From Turbatrix aceti (lineage: Eukaryota > Nematoda > Chromadorea > Rhabditida > Panagrolaimidae), in the NCBI GenBank assembly GCA_963969345.1, contig OZ017767.1, positions 10,546,471 through 10,610,470 of the forward strand: 64,000 nt of DNA, written 5' to 3'. The position numbers and the translations under genes are program-made. Of the stretch, positions 58,510 through 64,000 are shown one piece after another. Below the pieces are notes generated by a model. The model was not told the DNA's origin. It did no database searches and was given only the letters and a program-made list of their open reading frames with translations. Position 1 is the first letter of the stretch; each line of letters begins with the position of its first letter.

Positions 58510-60870
58510 TCAAACGTCCAAAACCAAGATGATAGGTGAAAATAAAACGAGCCACCAGTAAAAATAATAAAAATTACCTGAATCAAGCCAGTTTGGATCG
58601 TAATCATCTTCTTCCTCGTCAGTTGGTTTATTAGTTGTTGCAATGGTGTCAATCGTAGAGGTTTCACTGTGGTCAGGTTTAACTGTTGTCGTGCCTTTAG
58701 TTTTGCTCTTACGGCCATGGCCTGCAGGTGTCACGACAGCCACATTCTTTGCCTTGCCTTCTTGGAGTCGGACAAAGATTTCATGAAGTTCCAATTCTAA
58801 AACAACAATTAACATTTTTCAACTTTTGTTAAACTTACTCAGATCCACGTTTTGTGCAAAGTAGTACTCTCCGCTGAGTAGAGAAGTGTGGTACTCCACT
58901 TTCAGCCTGTAGCCTTTGTCTCTGATGACCCTGACGTACGTGAATTCGGTCTTGCCCTTTCTGACGGTTTGAATGAACATTGCCGAGTGATATATCTTTG
59001 CTTCGGGACTAATGTCGCAGTACATCTTGGAATCTCGACCACAGTGGGGGCACGGGAAAATAGGACTGGACAAACTGTCGTCCAGACTGACGAGCTCGGC
59101 GTCACCGTTGGTCGAGTAGGCGAGCAGCCAATAGTGTTTGGCTGATACCATTTTTTTGCCATCATGATATGATAGTGATAGTTGCAAACACTATCATGAT
59201 ATGATACTGATATCAGGATGATATCAGAATGATATCATGATATCACCATTAATAATGATAGTTTCGATAATTAACCCCCAAAAAAATTTTTTTTGGAACA
59301 AATTTATCATTTTGTCGTCCAAAAAGCTAAAGTTTTTGTTTCTTTACGTTTATGCACTGCAAAAAACACTAAAAATGGCGTTGCACACAGGGTTTTCTAA
59401 TTTGACTTTTTGTACCGCTCTCCCCGTTCCCGCTCCTTTTTTTCTAAATTATGTACGCTCGCGCACCAAATTTTTTTTTTCATTATGCCGCTGGCTCCAC
59501 TCCCGCTTTATATTTTTTCGGTCTTTTACCGCTATAAAAATGAGTATTTTTTACATCAATTGTGAGCAAATGGCATCAAAAAACGTATTTTTAAGCATAT
59601 TTTGACGAAAAAATCGATATCATGATATCATACTGATATCATCCTGATACCAAATCTCATCCTGATTGATACTGATACTGATATCATTATCAGTATCAGA
59701 CTCTGATATCAGGCAAAACCTGATATCAGCCAAACACTAGCAGCCAGCGAACAGTCCGACCGCCATCGTAGGCACAGTTGGCGGCGGTCGTTGAACGCGT
59801 CTGAACGTGTACGTAGGCGTTGATCTCGGAGGTCAGGTTGAGGTTGATTGTGTGTTTTCCACCTGCATACAGATATTGGACATCAAAGACACAGAATTTA
59901 AAGTCCGCGTTGTTGATTAGGAAGTACACTAAAAATTTAGACATTTCAGCAAAATCATTTCTTTTGAAGCATCTTACCTTCAATGGAAATGGACTTTTCA
60001 TCCTGATTGACAACCCTTGGTGCAGCAGCCACGGTTATACCAGAATTCTGTGTCGGAAACTTGCATTGACTCATGTACTCCAACGGCTTGAAAATGTCGT
60101 AAAACTTGCCGCCGTCCAGAAAACGTACCGTAAACCTTCGGTCAGTACCTGTGAATTTGTAGTATACCTTACTTTAAAAATCATCATACCTGAACTTCAA
60201 CATTACGTGTTTTTTCCTCATACCATATACTGGCGGCCATGTTCTTCGTTGTCGTTTTACCGTACTTGCAGGCTTCGTATGCCAAGTAAAAAAAAATTTC
60301 GTGATCTTTGCGAGGTTCGGCACTAAGCACATAATATCGTCCATATTCTGTAGGCGTGTGCTCCACGGATTGATGAATATCATCGATGTGATACACTTTT
60401 TTTCTTTTGCTTCAAAGAAATCTTGCGAAAAAAATATTTCTAAAATGATTTTATCTTTAAAATGTACCTATAAATTCCAAGTCTTACTGTCATAGTTTGA
60501 CATTCGCGTTGTGCCATCTTCATCAAATGTGTGCATTTTTACCACGTTGTCAATGTCTGTGTAAATCGCTAAGATCAAAAGCTTCGTTATATCACCTCTA
60601 TTAGTATCGGCTGCCCACATGCTTGATTTCTTGAGCTTGCACCACTCTTTATTTGGCGCGAGTGAAAAAAAGACACGATCGTAAACGTACACCGAACAGT
60701 AGTCAAGGAGTTCCATTTGAAATAGTTCTGCGAACCACAAAAAGTTGAGAGGTTTTTTGGCTAAAAAACCTACTGCCGTACATATCCATAAACATTCCGG
60801 CGACGACTGCCGGACGAGAAAACAGCAAGGCAAACACAACGGCCAGCGTAGTAATTAACGACTGCTGCAT
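58510..60870 (-). pseudogene. Orphan secreted or anchored protein gene, exon split by a MITE and frameshifted
   Basis: I do not recognise this family. Exons read 60870-60774, 60727-60488, 60439-60207, 60148-59978, 59928-59740, then 59131-58839 and 58796-58510. It encodes a signal peptide (SLITTLAVVFALLF), a long ectodomain with repeated modules (EYGRYYVLSAEPRKD, YFLINNADFKFCVFDV and SAMFIQTVRKGKTEFTYVRV) and scattered cysteines including CPHCG. A Lys/Thr-rich acidic linker (KPTDEEEDDYDPNW) and a hydrophobic end (YYFYWWLVLFSPIILVLDV) follow. Two breaks are visible: a one-base frame change at the A-run near 60397-60404, and a 608-bp hAT-like MITE at 59132-59739 inside the fifth exon that introduces a stop. 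The flanking halves remain in the same frame if the MITE and one target copy are ignored, so the insertion is recent. The TIR could also act as splice sites, so expression is not excluded. Confidence 0.6.
59132..59739. mobile_element. hAT-like MITE inserted in a coding exon
   Basis: Terminal inverted repeats are TAGTGTTTGGCTGATACC on the left and its near-exact reverse complement on the right. The flanks are an 8-bp near-duplicate, GCAGCCAA (59124-59131) and GCAGCCAG (59740-59747), the duplication size expected of hAT elements. Subterminal DNA is packed with GATATCA/TGATAT words in both orientations. It has no transposase frame. Confidence 0.85.
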
Positions 60871-61080
60871 ATCGTTCGGCGTTCTCTAACAGTGGCAACG
60901 TCAAATGTCGTTCTGTTTTTTCACGAATTTGTAATGACATCTAGGCAAATATCGTAATTATTTGCATATTAGACCACCGCGCAGCTCTTTGACACAATTT
61001 TTAAAATTTTTACATTTATTTAAAAAAAAGCATATAGTAAAATATCAAATACACAATACAAAACAACCCTCCCCCTTTCG
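60871..61080. other. Spacer between the orphan gene and hairpin cluster
   Basis: AT-rich, with a GAACGCCGAACGAT-type region just upstream of the orphan gene's start on the minus strand. No gene is visible. Confidence 0.4.
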
Positions 61081-61140
61081 TCTGCAGACGACGAGAAGTC
61101 TGGCATCCCCCGGTAACGCCGACTCGCCGTCAGGGGCTTT

Positions 61141-61291
61141 TGGCACCAACCGATGAAGTTGATGTCACAGTTCGTGCCGCCACCGGGCGGTGACGACAAT
61201 CTTATCAATTGTCGTCTCCGACACTCGGTGATGCGGCGAAATTTGGGCCCCCGCCCGCGTGGTGACAGCAACCTCATCGGTTGCCGTCACC
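61141..61291. repeat. Three related hairpins with seven-base loops
   Basis: Three stem-loops lie in a row: 61141-61168 (CCAAC cgatgaa GTTG core), 61192-61216 (GACGACAAT cttatca ATTGTCGTC) and 61261-61291 (GGTGACAGCAAC ctcatcg GTTGCCGTCACC). The last two are perfect or nearly so, share GGTGAC starts, and are related in sequence. They sit in a GC-rich island. An overlapping plus-strand frame (61153-61509, Gly-rich) and minus-strand frames (Pro-rich) are not convincing genes. Confidence 0.7.
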
Positions 61292-61794
61292 AATATGTGG
61301 CGAAGAGGGGCAGCGGGGGCGGCGGAGAGGGTGGATATTGTAGGGGCGGAGAACAGCTCGGGGGAGGGAGACCATTCCCGGGTGGAGAACCAATTATTGG
61401 CGGAGTACATTTCAAAGGGGGGGGGGTGACGCCGACGTCTTCGATGGAGGGATCCCAAGTGCGGTCGTCGACGTGTACACGGGTTCGATGCGCTTCTCGG
61501 ACAAGGTAATAAAAAAGTGTCCAAGTTGCCACGAAATCGCAAACACAGAAAACCGTCTACTTTTTAGCGAGTAAAAATTTCTGTTTCAAAAACTGATATG
61601 GAATATGATTTCTTCCACTTTTTTAGCGGTGATTCAATAACCTGCTGGGTGCCTCCCTTTCCGGGAATTTAAAAACATTATATTTACATTAACAGAGGCA
61701 TCGTGTTGAAGCATGATGAACACGATGATTAACACGATGATTGTTTTGTAACCCCAGTGAAAGACCCCTTTAGTCAGACCCTCATTTCTAACCC

Positions 61795-61877
61795 CGCCTT
61801 GCAATAAGGCGAGCGCTCGCGGCGTGGAGACACGTCGCGGCAGTCCGGACTGGGCCTCAGCCAAACACCGGCTGAGG
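61795..61877. repeat. Five consecutive palindromes and hairpins
   Basis: In 83 bases: CGCCTT gcaat AAGGCG (61795-61811), the perfect palindrome GCGAGCGCTCGC (61809-61820), CGTG gaga CACG (61823-61834), the perfect palindrome CAGTCCGGACTG (61841-61852), and CCTCAGCC aaacacc GGCTGAGG (61855-61877). This density is far above its surroundings. A low-confidence minus-strand ORF ends just before 61857. Confidence 0.8.
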
Positions 61878-62057
61878 CTGGGACTCCCTCTCTTCTTCTC
61901 TCTCTCTCCATTTGGCCCTCTCCTTCCCTTCCTCAAGATGCGTAATAAACATGTAATCGTAATCAAGAGTTGGATACGTGGCGAACACTAAAGTGGGGTA
62001 CAGAGATAGCACTGGAATCGCGACCAGAGTTATAGTTTCAAAAAATAATGCAAGCAT
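61857..62057 (-). CDS. Possible small secreted peptide, 66 residues
   Basis: A minus-strand ORF starts MLALFFETITLVAIPVLSLY, a good signal-peptide-like segment, then YPTLVFATYPTLDYDYMFIT, then a highly charged end (KERAKWREREEERESQPQ). No intron or start context supports it, and the last part overlaps the palindrome cluster. It could be a real micro-secreted peptide or chance; I cannot name it. Confidence 0.25.
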   Translation of the reverse strand: MLALFFETITLVAIPVLSLYPTLVFATYPTLDYDYMFITHLEEGKERAKWREREEERESQPQPVFG

Positions 62058-62724
62058 ATTGTTTCATTCCACACAGATCAACAATTGAATCATTTTTTTA
62101 TTGAATGAAAACAGAATAGGCTGCGGTATCTTACGTTAATCAGAGATGAAAAAATGTGCGTATTAGAGTTTCTGAAAAATACCTCCGTTTTGAAAATAAT
62201 TAATTAATTAATTTATTTTTAAATGAGCAAAATTTATCATGTTTTATTTAAACGTGTGTTTTTATTTAACAATTGATTGTGCATTTGAAATTTCATTTCA
62301 TTCGTTATTGGACTTTGAAAAAATTATTTTTTACTAATGTTTTCATATTTTTTCAAATGATTTTTTGTCTGTTTGACGGTTTTCTAGACACGGTTGATCC
62401 TGGACGACGGCACTAACTCAATTTTTTTTCAAATAATTTTTAAGGGTCTTTCTAATAATAATATTGCTCAGAATTTTATTATACCTTAACGCATTTGTGT
62501 TCTTTAAAAAAATTATTTTACATTACAGTAACTTTCACATTTATTACAGTACCATTGGAAACTAGGATAACTTGTTTACAGATAGCAAAAAAGTCAAAAG
62601 AATAAAAAAATTCTCACAGCAGCGCGCACATTGTGAGCCGCAAACTTTTTTTGACAACGAAAAACATTCTCGGGGATATTGGCCACGTGGTCACCACATT
62701 AACTGTGAACAGTTCCCATGGAGG
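62058..62724. other. AT-rich intergenic region
   Basis: AT-rich with TAATTAATTAATTAAT near 62200. It holds the promoter of the next gene at its right end and nothing else supportable. Confidence 0.4.
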
Positions 62725-62734
62725 TATATATATA
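62725..62734 (+). promoter_or_regulatory. TATA box of the His-rich protein gene
   Basis: TATATATATA lies 117 bp upstream of the ATG at 62842, with a pyrimidine-rich leader and a strong ACCATGG start context after it. Confidence 0.6.
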
Positions 62735-62841
62735 GCTGGTGCAAGCGGATAGAAAGTCATTCCTGTGCTGTGTACTCGACTGAGTTGGCTGATTTTTGAT
62801 TTTTTTGGTCTTCTCGTTTACGTTGCCATTTATCGTCCACC

Positions 62842-63287
62842 ATGGTAAACATCGTCGCCGCCGTCGTCGACCATGGCCACGCCCACGATCATGACATCGA
62901 CCACGCCCACGACCACGACGACGACCTCCCGGCCATCCACAACGAGTCACCACCGCCTGTGGTATGTTTTACTCTACTGAAAAAAAGTGAAATACTGATC
63001 GATTAATTTCTTTCCAGCCGATAACCGAAGCCGCCCAGGCTTTCATCAGGTCGATGAATCTCCCGGCGATGCCGAAGAAGCCAAGCTTTGGCAACGACCT
63101 GGTCTACGCTGAATTCCACGTGACCATGATCGTGGAAAACCCCAAGGAGCTCCTGGTGTCTGGCACGCTCGCAACCGGCAGAACCTACACGTTCCGGCCT
63201 GTCCGTCAGTATTTTGTGTGTCTAAAGTGTCATTCCCGTGGCCGCATCGTCAACGGATGCCTCTTCTCCGAGCGCCACATCCACTGA
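62842..63287 (+). CDS. Orphan His/Asp-rich small protein
   Basis: Two exons, 62842-62961 and 63018-63287, join in phase 0 to give 129 residues. I do not recognise the family. The N-terminus is a His-Asp-Ala alternation (DHGHAHDHDIDHAHDHDDD), a metal-binding composition. A folded-looking domain follows: PITEAAQAFIRSMNLPAMPK, then GNDLVYAEFHVTMIVENPKE, then SGTLATGRTYTFRPVRQY. A Cys pattern CLKCHSRGRIVNGC lies near the end, which could bind zinc. There is no signal peptide. The start context ACCATGG is strong and a TATA box lies upstream. A role in metal handling is inference only. The two ends of the protein could also come from fusion of a metal-binding tail to a domain I cannot name. Confidence 0.72.
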
Positions 63288-63656
63288 CTCCGACGACGGA
63301 CATTTGTTAATAGTTTTCGTTTTTTTCGTAGGAATAATATCAAAATCACGATATTATTTATTTGGCGAGTATTGCAAAAAAAACAGTTTGAAAACGCGAC
63401 AGCTCTGGAGCTCAGAACTCTCGACACGAAAAAACGAATCTTTCGTGCCGAAAGTTGCTCCTGACACGAATTCGCGCATAAAATCATGTTTTTTTCCCGA
63501 AAATTCATGTTTTTTTTTTTGCTTCGAAACCCCACATTTTCTCCCCTGACTTCCGTTTCCAACAAAAACAAAACAAAAAAAACAATTTCATTGATTCTCC
63601 GAAAACAAAATATAATCCAAAACAGAAAAATTAAAAATAAGAACCTATTTATTTAT
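63288..63656. other. Spacer between convergent genes
   Basis: Contains two 3' UTRs. The stop of mrps-12 is embedded in a (TAAA)n run that also supplies AATAAA signals. GACACGAA words resemble those at 44640-44780. No gene seen. Confidence 0.45.
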
Positions 63657-64000
63657 TTATTTACCAGAACGAACGGGAGCACAGTCGAGTTTGCCCCGGA
63701 TGACGCTGGCTTTGACAGCGATGAGATCGCGTCGTCGACCGCCCTTGACGAGGACCTGGCTGTGTTCCTGGAGGTTGTGGCCTTCGCCTGGGATGTACGC
63801 GCAGACTTCGGCACCCGTCGACAGACGAACGATGGCACACTTTCGATTTCCTGAATTTGGCTTTTTCGGGTGTCGAATGACGGCTGAAAAGAAGAATTTG
63901 TTAAGAAAAAAAATTTGAACTTGTGATTACGCACTCTTGAGAACGATTCCTTTGTAATAGTTGTGGCCACTGATCTTGCTCTTGTCACGACTTCTACTTT
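63657..64000 (-). CDS. mrps-12: Mitochondrial ribosomal protein S12 (partial)
   Basis: Two exons, 64000-63935 (open at the window edge) and 63883-63657, join in phase to give the last 97 residues of uS12m. Diagnostic stretches are [40 protein letters not shown] and [20 protein letters not shown], which match the decoding-centre loops of S12 (KPNSANRK and [10 protein letters not shown]). The protein ends RSGK and stops in a TAAATAAATAAA run that also contains the polyadenylation signal. The mitochondrial targeting peptide and start lie to the right of the window. It is convergent with the His-rich protein gene on the plus strand. Confidence 0.95.

Noticed and set aside
61153..61542. Gly-rich plus ORF and Pro-rich minus ORFs
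   Set aside because: Both strands are open because of GC-rich hairpins. Neither has a believable start, splice partner or domain.
1..64000. CRISPR array, tRNA or rRNA genes
   Set aside because: No array of identical repeats with unique spacers, and no cloverleaf or rRNA core motif was seen on either strand. The visible tandem repeats are minisatellites. A covariance search could still find a tRNA I missed.

Overview
This window is nematode nuclear DNA, most likely from a rhabditid-type species. Compact GC-richer exons are separated by poly-T/poly-A introns that end in TTTCAG-like acceptors, and many start codons lie a few bases after such an acceptor, as expected for spliced-leader trans-splicing. 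The gene set points the same way: a VAB-8/KIF26 kinesin-like gene, two nematode-type TTBK/CK1 kinases, a cuticlin-type ZP protein with a C-terminal membrane anchor, and RSP-6. Gene models come from reading splice sites and checking that exon phases agree; no transcript or database evidence was available.

Layout. 0.8-1.4 kb: terminal exons of an unidentified gene (+). 1.4-8.8 kb: gene-poor upstream DNA. 8.8-16.0 kb: vab-8-like gene (+), with a long fourth intron that may hold a promoter for a short isoform. 17.0-18.1 kb: kynurenine formamidase (+), tail to tail with a TTBK-like kinase (18.1-19.8 kb, -). 19.8-25.9 kb: gene desert. 25.9-29.6 kb: ZP/cuticlin-like gene (+), with the intronless SR splicing factor rsp-6 (-) inside one of its introns. 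29.9-32.0 kb: orphan protein with a Pro-Thr-Asn-Ser minisatellite (-). 33.0-34.3 kb: second TTBK-like kinase (-). 36.1-38.2 kb: NF-YA (+). 39.1-40.8 kb: Myb/SANT- or MADF-like regulator (-). 41.4-42.4 kb: inverted-repeat element. 45.1-47.5 kb: orphan type I membrane protein (-). 47.7-48.4 kb: rpl-10 (-). 48.9-50.0 kb: orphan gene (+). 50.0-53.7 kb: SMG-5/6-like PIN protein (-), head to head with PPCDC (53.9-55.2 kb, +). 56.6-57.8 kb: intronless aspartic protease (-). 58.5-60.9 kb: orphan secreted or anchored protein (-) whose exon is split by a hAT-like MITE. 61-62 kb: clusters of hairpins and palindromes. 62.8-63.3 kb: small His-rich protein (+). 63.66-64.0 kb: mrps-12 (-), running off the right edge.

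The genes form no operon or pathway. They are mainly core cellular functions (translation, splicing, nonsense-mediated decay, CoA synthesis, CCAAT-box transcription, tryptophan catabolism) mixed with nematode-specific surface and kinase genes. The most unusual features are the nested splicing factor, the MITE-split exon, a family of 38-nt palindromes in introns, and the hairpin clusters near 61 kb. I saw no CRISPR array, bacterial operon, virus, tRNA or rRNA.
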